64,000 nt of DNA from DASRDZ01 sp035652335 (GTDB lineage Bacteria > Chloroflexota > Dormibacteria > Aeolococcales > Aeolococcaceae): contig DASRDZ010000072.1 in NCBI GenBank assembly GCA_035652335.1, positions 1 through 64,000 on the forward strand, given 5' to 3'. Below are positions 49,195 through 63,215 of this stretch, piece by piece. The notes under the pieces are model-generated. The model was not told the origin of the DNA. It was given only the letters and a program-made list of their open reading frames with translations, and did not search any database. Position 1 is the stretch's first letter. Every line of letters starts with the position of its first letter. A program made the position numbers and the translations under genes.

Positions 49195-49821
49195 TCACGC
49201 CGCGCCGGCCCTCGGCTCGAGGACGACGACGCGGGTCTCCTCCACCGTCCCGCTCGACCCGGTGAGGTTGAGCTTCGGCTGCGGCGCCCAGGAGCCCTCG
49301 GCGAGCCCCATCTCCCTGGCGAACTTGTCGACCGGCTCGTACTGTCCCGGCAGCCCCGGCACGGCGTAGCGCACGGGCACGACGATGGCCGGCTCGACGG
49401 CGCTGACCAGCTTGGCCGCCTCGGCGGCGGTGGCGGCGTCGTCGCCCCCGACCGGCGCCAGCAGGACGTCGACGTGGCCCAGCGACTCGATCTCGTCCTC
49501 GGTGAGCGGGCGGCGCAGGCGGCCGATGGCGGCGACGCGGACGTCGTCGACCTCGACGCGCATGATCGTGGTCGTCCCGGCGGGGAGGCCGAAGACGCGC
49601 ACGCCCTTGAGCTCGTACTCGCCCGGGCCGCTCACCTCCTGCGGGCGGCCGTCGGCGGGGCGGAGGGTGGCGAAGCTGGTCTCGCCCTCGGTGCGCACGA
49701 CGATGTCGGGGGTGAGCTTGGGGATGCCGGGGGCGGTGCCCGGGGGGATCGGGTCGATGACGACCTGCACGTCGCGGCCGCGGAGGCGGACGCAGCTCAA
49801 GCCGACGAAGGTGATCTCCAT
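49195..49821 (-). CDS. Metallo-beta-lactamase-fold protein lacking metal ligands
   Basis: This is a 208-residue protein related to the MBL-3 type (PF13483-like). The fold pattern is kept: EITFVGLSCVRLRG then VVIDPIPPG, GEYELKGVRVFGLP, VDVLLAPVGGDDAATAAEAAKLV and PVRYAVPG. The metal-binding residues are gone: GHSC is GLSC, the HxHxDH region is TEGETSFA, and the final His-Tyr is Arg-Tyr. A non-enzymatic or binding role is inferred. The ATG at 49821 precedes the tandem hairpin repeat. Confidence 0.75.
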   Translation of the reverse strand: MEITFVGLSCVRLRGRDVQVVIDPIPPGTAPGIPKLTPDIVVRTEGETSFATLRPADGRPQEVSGPGEYELKGVRVFGLPAGTTTIMRVEVDDVRVAAIGRLRRPLTEDEIESLGHVDVLLAPVGGDDAATAAEAAKLVSAVEPAIVVPVRYAVPGLPGQYEPVDKFAREMGLAEGSWAPQPKLNLTGSSGTVEETRVVVLEPRAGAA

Positions 49822-49842
49822 CGGGCAGCAGATGCTACTGGT

Positions 49843-50036
49843 TTCGGCGCGCTCAGGCGCGCGCCACACGGGGGAGCAGATCTCCCCCGACCCCCTCTCG
49901 GCAGGCTGAAGCCTGCCGGGGCGAGCCGAGGCTCGCCGTTCTTCGGCGCGCTCAGGCGCGCGCCACACGGGGGAGCAGATCTCCCCCGACCCCCTCTCGG
50001 CAGGCTGAAGCCTGCCGGGGCGAGCCGAGGCTCGCC
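49843..50036. repeat. Multi-hairpin intergenic repeat, copy 5, two identical tandem units
   Basis: Two identical 95-base units (49843-49937 and 49942-50036) are separated by four bases. Each holds four hairpins: A (GGCGCGC...GCGCGCC), B (GGGGGAG-CAGAT-CTCCCCC), C (GGCAGGC-TGAA-GCCTGCC) and D (GGCGAGCC-GA-GGCTCGCC). They fill the space between the pseudo-HtrA gene and the MBL-like gene on the minus strand. This is the most complete copy of the family. Confidence 0.9.
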
Positions 50037-50050
50037 TGGGCGCTCTTGCT

Positions 50051-51196
50051 TCAGGTGGCGCCGTCGACGATGGTGAGGGAGAGCTGGAGCTGCTTCCTGT
50101 CGCGGGTGACGGAGAGGCTCACGGTCTGGCCCGCCTCCAACCCCAGGGCGGCGGGGTCGAGGGGGTGGTTGGGGTCGACGGCGGCGCCGTTGACGGCGGT
50201 GATGACGTCGCCCTGGAGGAGGCCGGCGGCGGCGGCGGGGCCGCCGGGGATGACGCTGCGCACCAGGGCGCCCTGGGGGAGGCCGGCGGCCGCCGCGGTG
50301 GCGGGGTCGAGGAGGACGGCGACCACGCCGAAGGTGGGGCGCTGCGAGGTGCCGCCGTGGGAGAGGCGGTCGACCAGGGCGGCGGCGTCCCGGCCGCTCA
50401 GGGCGACCACACCGGGCAGGGCGGGGTCGCCGGTGACGTTGACGACCACCCCGACCACCTGTCCCGCGGCGTCGAGCAGGGGGCCGCCGTCGTCCTGGGG
50501 GTCGGCGGTGGCGTCGACGGTCAGGGCGTCGAGCACCTCGCCGGCGGCGGCGCTGGAGCCGCCGGCGGGGATGCTGAGGCTGCGGCCCACCGAGGACACC
50601 GTGCCGGAGTTGACGCTGACACCACCGAAGGGTGGTGCCCCCACCGCGACGACGAGGTCGCCCGCCCGCGCGTCGGAGGAAGCGAAGCTCAGCGCCGCCA
50701 GTCCCGAGGCCCCCACGGCCTGGAGCACGGCGATGCCGTGGGCGACGTCGGCCCCGGCGACCACCGCGCCGTACACGTGCCCGTCGGGCAGCGCCACGCG
50801 GAGCTGGGTGGCGCCCTCCAGGGCATGGGCGCTGGTCACGACCAGCCCGTCCGAGCTGGCCACGAAGCCGACGGCGAAGCCCTTGGGCTGGCCCAGCAGG
50901 TCGCCCGGCGCGAGCGGCTGGGTGAGCACCTTGGCGATGCTCGGGGCCGCCGTGGTGGCGATCGCCCCGACGCTGGCGGGCTGCGCCTGGCTGCCCGGCT
51001 GCGACGCCGGCGCCTGGGTGATGACCCTCTCCACGGGACCGTAGTGCTGGTAGATGCCCCAGGCCGCCGCCGCACCGCCGATCAGGCCGAGGCAGATGCT
51101 CAGCACGATGGCGGGCAGCAGGGGGACCCGGCGCAGGGTCCAGGCTCCGGTGGCTCGGATGACAGGCGGTTGGGGCCGCCCGACCTCGTCGCTCAC
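50051..51196 (-). CDS. HtrA/DegP-like PDZ protein with a broken catalytic triad
   Basis: This is a 381-residue protein with one N-terminal membrane helix (about 26-46), a Pro/Gln linker, a trypsin-like domain (about 75-275) and a PDZ domain (about 285-378, VIPGGPAAAAGLLQGDVITAVNG). The triad is incomplete. His124 is kept in VTSAHAL, the Asp position is Gly154 in VAHGIAVLQ (normally DLAVL), and the Ser loop GNSGGP reads QDDGGP with Asp236. It should bind but not cleave peptides. The GTG start is four bases after the stop of the MBL gene that precedes it in the file, so the two are co-transcribed with the PDZ gene first. Confidence 0.85.
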   Translation of the reverse strand: MSDEVGRPQPPVIRATGAWTLRRVPLLPAIVLSICLGLIGGAAAAWGIYQHYGPVERVITQAPASQPGSQAQPASVGAIATTAAPSIAKVLTQPLAPGDLLGQPKGFAVGFVASSDGLVVTSAHALEGATQLRVALPDGHVYGAVVAGADVAHGIAVLQAVGASGLAALSFASSDARAGDLVVAVGAPPFGGVSVNSGTVSSVGRSLSIPAGGSSAAAGEVLDALTVDATADPQDDGGPLLDAAGQVVGVVVNVTGDPALPGVVALSGRDAAALVDRLSHGGTSQRPTFGVVAVLLDPATAAAAGLPQGALVRSVIPGGPAAAAGLLQGDVITAVNGAAVDPNHPLDPAALGLEAGQTVSLSVTRDRKQLQLSLTIVDGAT

Positions 51197-51200
51197 GCGC

Positions 51201-52130
51201 TCAGGCGGCCGTCGCGGCGTCGCGGGTGCGCAGGTAGCGCTGGATGCCGGCGGCGTTGCTGTGGAAGCCGTTGAGCAGCTCCAGCTTCTCGCGTGCGCGC
51301 TCCGAGGCCTCGTCCGGCGACTCGGCGAAGCGCTCGGCCAGGGCGGCGGCGATGTCGTCGACGCCCGCCTCCTCGCTCTCGCGCATCACCTGCTCGGCGA
51401 CGCCGACCCACTCGTGCAGCACGCGCTCCGCCTCGTCGAGGGTGGCCAGGGCGTCGGGCACGGGGCCGAAGTGGGTGAGCACCACCTGCGTCGGTCGCAG
51501 CTCGGCGAAGCGGCGCAGCGAGGCGACCGCCTGCTCCAGGTCGAAGTCGGGCGGTGGCACGGCGGGGCGGAGCACGCCCACCTCGGGGAGCCGCACCCCG
51601 ACGGCGTCGCCGACCAGCAGCGTGCCGGTGTGCTCGTCGAGCACGGCGTGGTGGTGCTTGGCATGGCCGGGTGAGTCGACGAGCGTCAGCACCCGTCCGT
51701 TGCCGACGTCGATGCGGTACCCGTCGCCGGCGGCGACGAGGCGCTCGCCGGGCACCGCCTTCATCCGCCCGTACAGCGAGTCGAGCAGCGGCCCGTAGAC
51801 GCGCGCCGCGGAGTCGACGAGGCGGGTCGGGTCGGCGAGATGCCTCGCCCCGCGCTCGTGGACCACCACAGTGGCGTTGGGGAAGGCCTCGGCCAGGTCG
51901 CCGATGCCGCCGGCGTGGTCGAGGTGGATGTGAGTGAGCACCAGCCAGCGCAGGTCGCGCGGCCCGACGCCGGCGGCGTCGAGCGTCCGGCGCACCGTCT
52001 CCACACCCGTGCGCGCGCCGGTCTCGACCAGTGCGGGCTGCGGGCCGTCGATCAGGAAGCCGGCGGTCAGCTGGTCCCAGCCCCCGAGCATGGTGTCGAG
52101 CTGGCGGATCCCCGGAGCGATCTCCTCCAT
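51201..52130 (-). CDS. Metallo-beta-lactamase-fold hydrolase
   Basis: This is a 309-residue cytosolic enzyme with the intact binuclear metal motif THIHLDHAGG, a later SPGHAKHHH and GDAVG, and THFGP near the end. It is similar to glyoxalase-II-like or lactonase-like MBL proteins. The C-terminal 90 residues are helical with DEASERAREKLE. The substrate is unknown. It lies between UPF0182 and the pseudo-HtrA gene on the same strand with short gaps (19 and four bases). Confidence 0.87.
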   Translation of the reverse strand: MEEIAPGIRQLDTMLGGWDQLTAGFLIDGPQPALVETGARTGVETVRRTLDAAGVGPRDLRWLVLTHIHLDHAGGIGDLAEAFPNATVVVHERGARHLADPTRLVDSAARVYGPLLDSLYGRMKAVPGERLVAAGDGYRIDVGNGRVLTLVDSPGHAKHHHAVLDEHTGTLLVGDAVGVRLPEVGVLRPAVPPPDFDLEQAVASLRRFAELRPTQVVLTHFGPVPDALATLDEAERVLHEWVGVAEQVMRESEEAGVDDIAAALAERFAESPDEASERAREKLELLNGFHSNAAGIQRYLRTRDAATAA

Positions 52131-52149
52131 CGCCAGAGCAGGGTACCCG

Positions 52150-55100
52150 CTAGTGCGTGGGGCTCGCGCTCGGGCTCGGCGTCGCCGTGGGGATGGCGTT
52201 GAGGGCGGTCAGCTGGTCGAGGTCGTGCTTCACCAGCGCCTCCTGCTGCCCGTAGGTGACGTAGTCGCCGCGCTGCAGCGCCGCCTGCGCCAGCTGCTCG
52301 TGCTGGTACAGGTCGACGAGGAGCTGGTAGACCTGCGGCGACACCCCGCCCGGCGGCGAGGGCGACGGCGTCGCGCCGGGTGACGGCGTGGGCGTCGGCC
52401 CGCTGGGCGGACTCGTCCCTCCGCTGCTGGTCGGGGCCCCTGGGATGGCCTGCCCGAAGAGGTCGGCCAGCGCCTGGCCGAAGGTGGCGTCCATCACCAC
52501 CGCGTTCTGGGTGCCGACGATGACGTACTTGAGCTGCGGGAAGCTGCCGTTGGACGCCTGCACGTAGAGGGGCCGCACGTAGAGGAAGGAGCGGTTGTTG
52601 AAGGGCAGCACGATGACGTTGCCCAGCACCACGTTGGAGCCGCCGCCGCGCAGCAGGGTGAGCTGCGGGCTGATCTTCTGGTCGGTGTTGATGTTGTTGT
52701 CGAACTGCAGCGCGCCGAGCACGTTGGCCGCGTTGTTGATGGGCACCGCCACCAGCTTCGGTTTGTCGCTCGTGGTGTAGTCGGACTCCGCCGCCAGCCA
52801 CGCGGTCATGTTGTTGTTTGCCGTGCCGCCGGCGGCGTTGGCCGCGGGAGAAAATGTCTGCAGCAGCACGAACTGCGGCTGCGTCGTCCCGGGCAGGGTC
52901 AGCTCGACGTAGTACGCCTGGGTCTCCTGCTGGTTGCCGTTGATCTGCTCCTCGGCGAGGCGCCACAGGTCGCTGCGGTTGTAGAGCACGCCCGGGTCGG
53001 TGATGTGCACCGCGGTGAAGGCCTCGGCCTGGTCGTGGAACATGTCCTCGGGGTAGCGCAGGTGCTGGCGCAGCGACATCGGCATCTGGTCGAGCGGGGT
53101 GAGCAGGCCGGGGAAGATCGACATGTAGGTCGCCGTGATCGGCTCGCTGGGATCGACCGCGTACAGCGTGGTGGCGCAGGTGCGGGCGTCGATGGTCGCC
53201 TTCACCGCGTTGCGCATGTACGAGGTGCCGTCGCTCTGCTGGAAGGAGTCGGGGAAGCGGTCGCTGGTGACGTAGGCGTCGACGATCCAGACCAGGTGCC
53301 CGCTCTGCGGGTCGGCCACCACGTAGGGGTCGCCGTCGATGGTCAGCCAGGGGGCGAGCTGCTGGATGCGGTCGGTGACCTGGCGGTGCAGCAGCACGCG
53401 GGAGTCGCTCGTCGTCTGGCTGGTGAGGAAGAGGTCGAGGCTGCCGAACTGGTTGAGCGAGAGGGCCAGCTTGTCGAAGCCGCCCGGCATGGCCATGCCG
53501 CCGTCGGTGCCGAAGTGGGTCGTCTTGTCACCGCTGCCCGAGGGGTAGTCGAACTCCGCCTGGTTGGTGTTGGCGACGACCGGCTGGGTGGTGGACAGCC
53601 CGCAGTAGATGCGCGGGTCCTTGACGTTGAGGTCGGGCGGCGCGTTGGGAGCCTCCAGCGCCAGCGGCTGCCCGCCCGCCAGGACGTCCGGCTTGCCCTC
53701 GTTGCCGACGGTGTTGACCGACACCGCGGTGATGCCGTAGCCGTGGGTGAAGTTGAGCGCCCGGTTGACGAAGGTGTTGCTGGGGATGCTGCTCTCGCTG
53801 ATCTCGCGCGGGCTCAGCATCACCTCGGTCTCGCTGCCGTCGGGCGCCTTGTAGCGGTCGACGGTGACGGTGGGGAAGGTCTGGTAGGCGCGGCTGCGGT
53901 CGATCTGGGCGAAGGTGTCGGGCAGCTCGCGGAAGTCCTGGATGCGCACGTTGGCCAGGGTCCCGGGGTCGGTGGCCAGGTCGGCGGGCGTGGGCGCCGT
54001 GGGAGCCGTGCCCGGCGGGTTGCCGAACTGCTGCTTGTTGACGTCGCGCCCGTCCTGCAGCGCCCAGGCGTCGCGCGAGGTGGTCAGGTAGTCGGACATG
54101 GCCGGCGACTGGGCCGTCTGCGCGTTGGGGTTGACGCTCGCGTTCTGGTAGATGGCGGCGGGAATTCCCTGCGACAGTCCCGCCAGGAGCAGCCAGCCGA
54201 GCAGCAGCCCACCCAGCCCGATGCCGGTCCCGACCGGCGAGCCGCGCCGCCGCGCCAGCACCACCACGATTGCGGCGACGGCGAACCCCACCGCCACCCA
54301 CTGCAGCGCGCCCAGCACCGGGCGGATGACGTTGCGCTGGGTGGCGTCGAGGCCGACGAAGTTGTCGTGCTGCGAGGTGGAGAGGTGGAAGACGCCGAAG
54401 TGCGCGCTGAGCGCGGCGAGGACGAACACCGCCGCCAGCACCCCGCCGCCGTGCATCACCGCGGTGCGCAGCGTGTCGCGCGCGGTGCGGCCGGGCGGCG
54501 GGTGCAGCGGCAGCGGCAGCTCCTCTGGTGAGGTCTCCACCACCACCGCCAGCAGCGCCAGGGCGATGGTGGCGATGAGGGCGACGATCACCGCACCCCA
54601 GGCGAGCCCGATGATGTGGTCGATCACCGGCAGGGTGAAGAGGAAGAACGAGTAGTCCTGCCCGAAGACCGGGTCGCTGCGGCCGAAGCTGTGCCCGTTC
54701 ATCCAGAGCAGCACGTCCTGCCACTGCTGGGCGAGGTAGATGCCGCCCGAGATGCCCACGATCAGCGCCAGCGCGATGCCCGACCACAGCGCGATGCGGC
54801 CACCGCGGCGGTCGAGCGCACCGGCGGCGACGACCCAGAGCGGGATGTTCAGCGCCACCAGGCCACCCGTGACCGCCACGCCCACCAGGAAGAGGACGAC
54901 CTGGGTCCAGAACGGCGTCCAGAACACGTTGCTGTGGCCGAGGCTGCCCAGGAAGAGCAGCTGGACGCGCAGTCCCATCAGGGAGAAGAGGACGACCAGG
55001 ATGAGCACGATCGCCGCGATGACGCCGAGGATGATGCGGCGCCGGCGGGGGAAGAGCGGACCGCTGCGAACCACGCGTGGGCGTGCCCCGAACGGCGGCC

Positions 55101-55155
55101 GGCCGCCGAAGGGCGGACGTCCCGGCTCGCGGCGGGGATCGAAGAACGCGCTCAT
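52150..55155 (-). CDS. UPF0182 family large membrane protein
   Basis: This is a 1001-residue protein. It has a Pro/Arg/Gly-rich cytoplasmic N-terminus (about 35 residues), seven membrane helices within the first 330 residues, and a large outer domain with the family signatures (IRPVLGALQWVA, NVRIQDFRELPDTFAQID, VDRYKAPDGSETEVMLSPREI, FTHGYGITAV, RYPEDMFHDQAEAFTAVH). It ends in a Pro/Ser/Thr stretch and a helical tail. The function of UPF0182 (COG1615) is unknown; it is found in Actinobacteria, Cyanobacteria and Chloroflexi. The start is ATG. Confidence 0.92.
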   Translation of the reverse strand: MSAFFDPRREPGRPPFGGRPPFGARPRVVRSGPLFPRRRRIILGVIAAIVLILVVLFSLMGLRVQLLFLGSLGHSNVFWTPFWTQVVLFLVGVAVTGGLVALNIPLWVVAAGALDRRGGRIALWSGIALALIVGISGGIYLAQQWQDVLLWMNGHSFGRSDPVFGQDYSFFLFTLPVIDHIIGLAWGAVIVALIATIALALLAVVVETSPEELPLPLHPPPGRTARDTLRTAVMHGGGVLAAVFVLAALSAHFGVFHLSTSQHDNFVGLDATQRNVIRPVLGALQWVAVGFAVAAIVVVLARRRGSPVGTGIGLGGLLLGWLLLAGLSQGIPAAIYQNASVNPNAQTAQSPAMSDYLTTSRDAWALQDGRDVNKQQFGNPPGTAPTAPTPADLATDPGTLANVRIQDFRELPDTFAQIDRSRAYQTFPTVTVDRYKAPDGSETEVMLSPREISESSIPSNTFVNRALNFTHGYGITAVSVNTVGNEGKPDVLAGGQPLALEAPNAPPDLNVKDPRIYCGLSTTQPVVANTNQAEFDYPSGSGDKTTHFGTDGGMAMPGGFDKLALSLNQFGSLDLFLTSQTTSDSRVLLHRQVTDRIQQLAPWLTIDGDPYVVADPQSGHLVWIVDAYVTSDRFPDSFQQSDGTSYMRNAVKATIDARTCATTLYAVDPSEPITATYMSIFPGLLTPLDQMPMSLRQHLRYPEDMFHDQAEAFTAVHITDPGVLYNRSDLWRLAEEQINGNQQETQAYYVELTLPGTTQPQFVLLQTFSPAANAAGGTANNNMTAWLAAESDYTTSDKPKLVAVPINNAANVLGALQFDNNINTDQKISPQLTLLRGGGSNVVLGNVIVLPFNNRSFLYVRPLYVQASNGSFPQLKYVIVGTQNAVVMDATFGQALADLFGQAIPGAPTSSGGTSPPSGPTPTPSPGATPSPSPPGGVSPQVYQLLVDLYQHEQLAQAALQRGDYVTYGQQEALVKHDLDQLTALNAIPTATPSPSASPTH

Positions 55156-55230
55156 GAGGTGCGCGCGCAGTGTACGCGTCCCGCCGGGCCTTGCTCCCCC
55201 ACCAGGCGCGCGAAGCGCCCGGAGCTCTGG

Positions 55231-55536
55231 CTAGCGGCGGCTCAGCAGGAGGCGGACGTCGAAGGGATCGCGCCGGCGGCGGACGCGACGCGAGGCGACC
55301 TCGGGCCGGAGCTGCACCATGTACGGCTCCTGCTGCCGGAGGACCTCCTCGATGGCGTCGGCCACCAGCATCCCCACCTTGATCGTGGGCACGCGGTCCG
55401 CGACCAGGTCGGCGATCCGCTCGTTGACCACGGTGACGTCGAGCTCGTGAGCGTGCTCCAGAACCTCGAGACAGTCGTCGAGGCGGCGGAGCCGGATACG
55501 GCGCTCGTCTGCGTCCGGGGACATGGGCGAGATCAT
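55231..55536 (-). CDS. Hypothetical small protein
   Basis: This 101-residue protein is rich in charged residues: DADERRIRLRRLDDCLEVLEHAHELDVTVVNERIADLVADRVPTIKVGMLVADAIEEVLRQQ is helical, and the C-terminus is basic. I do not recognise a family. Start options are ATG at 55536 or 55524, neither with a clear ribosome binding site. Codon bias is typical of this genome. It follows an inverted repeat and precedes UPF0182 by 75 bases. Confidence 0.55.
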   Translation of the reverse strand: MISPMSPDADERRIRLRRLDDCLEVLEHAHELDVTVVNERIADLVADRVPTIKVGMLVADAIEEVLRQQEPYMVQLRPEVASRRVRRRRDPFDVRLLLSRR

Positions 55537-55639
55537 GCCGGTGACCGTACCGCATCGCCCCGCCCCTGCGGATGCCCGCATGGCAACGCAATGATCAAGC
55601 GCGCCACGCGTGTGTCACGGCAGATCCCGCGCACGTGAC

Positions 55640-55684
55640 GGCGGCCCGGAGGGGGCGGTGTGGGACGCCCTCGCCCGGGCCGCC
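55640..55684 (-). terminator. Inverted repeat downstream of the small gene at 55696
   Basis: GGCGGCCCGG (55640-55649) and CCGGGCCGCC (55675-55684) form a perfect ten-base inverted repeat with a 25-base loop, starting 12 bases after the stop of the 55696-55905 gene. There is no T-tract, so an intrinsic terminator is only possible, not clear. Confidence 0.35.
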
Positions 55685-55695
55685 GGCACCCGCCT

Positions 55696-55905
55696 CTAGT
55701 CGACGGCCGCCTCGGAGACGACCTCACGCCCGGTGACCTCGACGGCAGCGACCGCCGTGGCCTCCGGCGACGCCTGGCGGGTCTGCTCCAGCCAGCCGTC
55801 CCAGGTGAAGGCCTCGAGGCTGCAGGCGGTGTCGGTGTCGACGGGGCCGCCGGGCGTGATCAGGGTCTCGCCGGCGAGCACCTCGGCAATCAGCGTCAGT
55901 ACCAC
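55696..55905 (-). CDS. Hypothetical small acidic protein
   Basis: This is a 69-residue acidic protein (VLTLIAEVLAGETLITPGG, then SLEAFTWDGWLEQTRQ, SPEATAVAAVEVTGREVVSEAAVD). An excellent GAGGAGG lies nine bases before the GTG at 55905 and sets the start; codon bias is good. It has no signal peptide or membrane helix. I do not recognise a family. It lies between uvrA and the next small gene on the same strand and could be transcribed from the uvrA promoter. Confidence 0.6.
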   Translation of the reverse strand: MVLTLIAEVLAGETLITPGGPVDTDTACSLEAFTWDGWLEQTRQASPEATAVAAVEVTGREVVSEAAVD

Positions 55906-56027
55906 GACTGAGGTCCTCCTCGTGTTGACCGGCTGACGGTGACCTGGCCCATGATGCCGAGCCCACCGCCGCCGATGCAAGGGTCGTTGGTCGCGGGGCC
56001 CGGAATCCTCGGGCGGGCCGCACGAAA

Positions 56028-59003
<2,976 letters not shown>

Positions 59004-59093
59004 GGGAGGACTGCCTAGGGTACCCGGTCCCGGGGCCCGTGACGCCTCGGCTGCGGGCCACGCCGATGTCGTATCGCCGCCGCAGAGACGACG

Positions 59094-59128
59094 ACGGCCG
59101 CGGCGGTCACGCTGACCACCGCGGCCGT
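59094..59128 (-). terminator. Strong hairpin downstream of clpC
   Basis: A 16-pair stem with a three-base loop (minus strand ACGGCCGCGGTGGTCA-GCG-TGACCGCCGCGGCCGT, one G-U pair) lies 22 bases after the clpC stop. A pyrimidine-rich CGTCGTCGTCTC follows on the minus strand but no run of T. It should end or protect the clpC transcript and separates it from uvrA. Confidence 0.65.
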
Positions 59129-59150
59129 GAAAGCCGTGTGCTGGGAAGGC

Positions 59151-61661
<2,511 letters not shown>

Positions 61662-61748
61662 GTGCTGGGTCTCCTGGTGCCAGGGCTCGCGCGGTTGGGC
61701 CCCCTTGGAGAAAGGGGTGACCCGGTCCGCCCGGTCCTGAGCGCCTCC

Positions 61749-61779
61749 ATTATGCCCACCGGGCGAACCAGCGAATCAA
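61749..61779 (-). promoter_or_regulatory. Weak candidate promoter of clpC
   Basis: On the minus strand TTGATT (61774-61779) and CATAAT (61749-61754) could be -35 and -10 boxes, with a 19-base gap that is longer than ideal. They lie about 90 bases before the clpC start. I saw no CtsR heptad repeat or CIRCE here. Confidence 0.3.
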
Positions 61780-61832
61780 CTTGCGCCGTGCCCGAAGTGC
61801 AACAGGGTTGTGTTGGGGCCGAACGTCCTGTT

Positions 61833-61878
61833 AAAGAACGCGGCGCCCGGCGGTTCAGGTACGCCGGACGCCGGGCCG
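61833..61878 (-). terminator. Hairpin with TTCTTT tail downstream of rpsA
   Basis: On the minus strand GCGGC-CCGGCG pairs with CGCCGG-gc-GCCGC, leaving a two-base bulge, and is followed by TTCTTT. It lies about 95 bases after the rpsA stop within the 309-base gap before clpC. This is a fair intrinsic terminator candidate. The rest of the gap (61662-61970) is GC-rich and holds no gene that I can support. Confidence 0.5.
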
Positions 61879-61970
61879 CCTCGGGGACGGGCGATCTCAG
61901 CCGGAGGCGGGGCCGGACCCGGGACGCGGGCCGCCCGCCGGGCGGTCAGCCCACGCCGGCGCCCGGGGCG

Positions 61971-63215
61971 CTACTCCTCGTCGTCGTCCTCGTAGTCCGA
62001 GTACTCCGCGTAGTCCGGCGCGGCCCCCACCGGGGCGCCCTCGGGCTCGGCGGCGCCGTCGGTCTCGCCGGCGTCGGGCTCGTAGTCGACCCCGGGGTAG
62101 AACTCGGCGCCGCCGGCCTCCCCGGGACCGCGGCCCTGCAGCTGGCGCAGCGACAGCGAGATGCGGCGGCGCACCTTGTCGGCGTTGAGCACCATGACGG
62201 TGACCTCGTCGCCCACCTTGAGCACGTCCTCGGTGCGCTCGACGTGGTCCCAGGAGAGCTCGGAGATGTGGAGCAGCCCCTCGACGCCGTCGGCGATCTG
62301 CAGGAAGGCGCCGTACTTCTTGGTCTTGGTGACCACGCCGGTGACCGGCTTGCCGGGCGGGAAGCGGTCCTCGATGGTGTCCCAGGGGTCGGCGCTCATC
62401 TGGCGCAGCGACAGCGAGATGCGCGACAGCTCGGGGTCGAGCTTGATCACCTTGACCTCGACCTCATCGCCGACGTTGAGCATGTCGCTGACGTTGTTGA
62501 TGCGGTCCCAGGACAGTTCGGAGATGTGGATCAGCCCGTCGGCGCCGCCCAGGTTGACGAAGGCGCCGTACGAGGTGAGGCCGCTGACCTTGCCGCGGAT
62601 CACGTCGCCGACGTGCAGCTTCTCGAAGAGCTCCTCGCGCTGCCGCGCCCGGTCCTCGTCCTGCGCCGCGCGCTGGGAGACGATGAGGCGGTTGCGCTTG
62701 CGGTTGACCTCGAGGATCTTGACCGGGATCTTCGTCCCCACCAGCTCCATGAGGTTGCCGCTGAACTGGCGGGCCACCTGGCTGGAGGGGAGGAAGCCGC
62801 GCAGGCCCATGATGTTGACGATGAGGCCGCCCTTGTTCTGCTCGCGGACCTCGGCGTCGATGATCTCGCCCGCCTCCTCCTTCTCCGCGGCCTTCTGCCA
62901 GATGCCCTCGGCCCGCGCCTTGCGGAGCGAGAGGACGACGTTGCCCTCGTCGTTCTCCGGCTGGATGACGTAGACCTTGACGTTGTCGCCGGGAGCCAGC
63001 TCGACCGGCTGCTCGCCGCGGGCCTGCAGCTCGCGGTTGGAGATGATCCCCTCGGACTTGGCGCCGATGTCGACCAGAACCTCGTCGGGATCGACGCGGA
63101 CCACCGTCCCGTCGACGATGTCGCCGTGGGACAGGGCGCGGATGACGTGCTCCTCCTCGCGGAGGAGGTCTTCCATGGTGAGGTTCTCGGGGTCCTGGAC
63201 TTGGGTCGGGGCCAA
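61971..63215 (-). CDS. rpsA: Ribosomal protein S1 (four S1 domains)
   Basis: S1 binds mRNA and helps it onto the 30S subunit. The 414-residue protein has four OB-fold S1 domains: GDIVDGTVVRVDPDEVLVDIG, GEIIDAEVREQNKGGLIVNI, GDVIRGKVSGLTSYGAFVNLGG and GKPVTGVVTKTKKYGAFLQIADG, the last two with HISELSWD. A very acidic tail follows (DYAEYSDYEDDDEE). I chose the TTG at 63215, which has AAGGAG four bases upstream; an ATG at 63176 is the alternative. The four-domain type is usual outside Proteobacteria. Confidence 0.93.
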   Translation of the reverse strand: MAPTQVQDPENLTMEDLLREEEHVIRALSHGDIVDGTVVRVDPDEVLVDIGAKSEGIISNRELQARGEQPVELAPGDNVKVYVIQPENDEGNVVLSLRKARAEGIWQKAAEKEEAGEIIDAEVREQNKGGLIVNIMGLRGFLPSSQVARQFSGNLMELVGTKIPVKILEVNRKRNRLIVSQRAAQDEDRARQREELFEKLHVGDVIRGKVSGLTSYGAFVNLGGADGLIHISELSWDRINNVSDMLNVGDEVEVKVIKLDPELSRISLSLRQMSADPWDTIEDRFPPGKPVTGVVTKTKKYGAFLQIADGVEGLLHISELSWDHVERTEDVLKVGDEVTVMVLNADKVRRRISLSLRQLQGRGPGEAGGAEFYPGVDYEPDAGETDGAAEPEGAPVGAAPDYAEYSDYEDDDEE

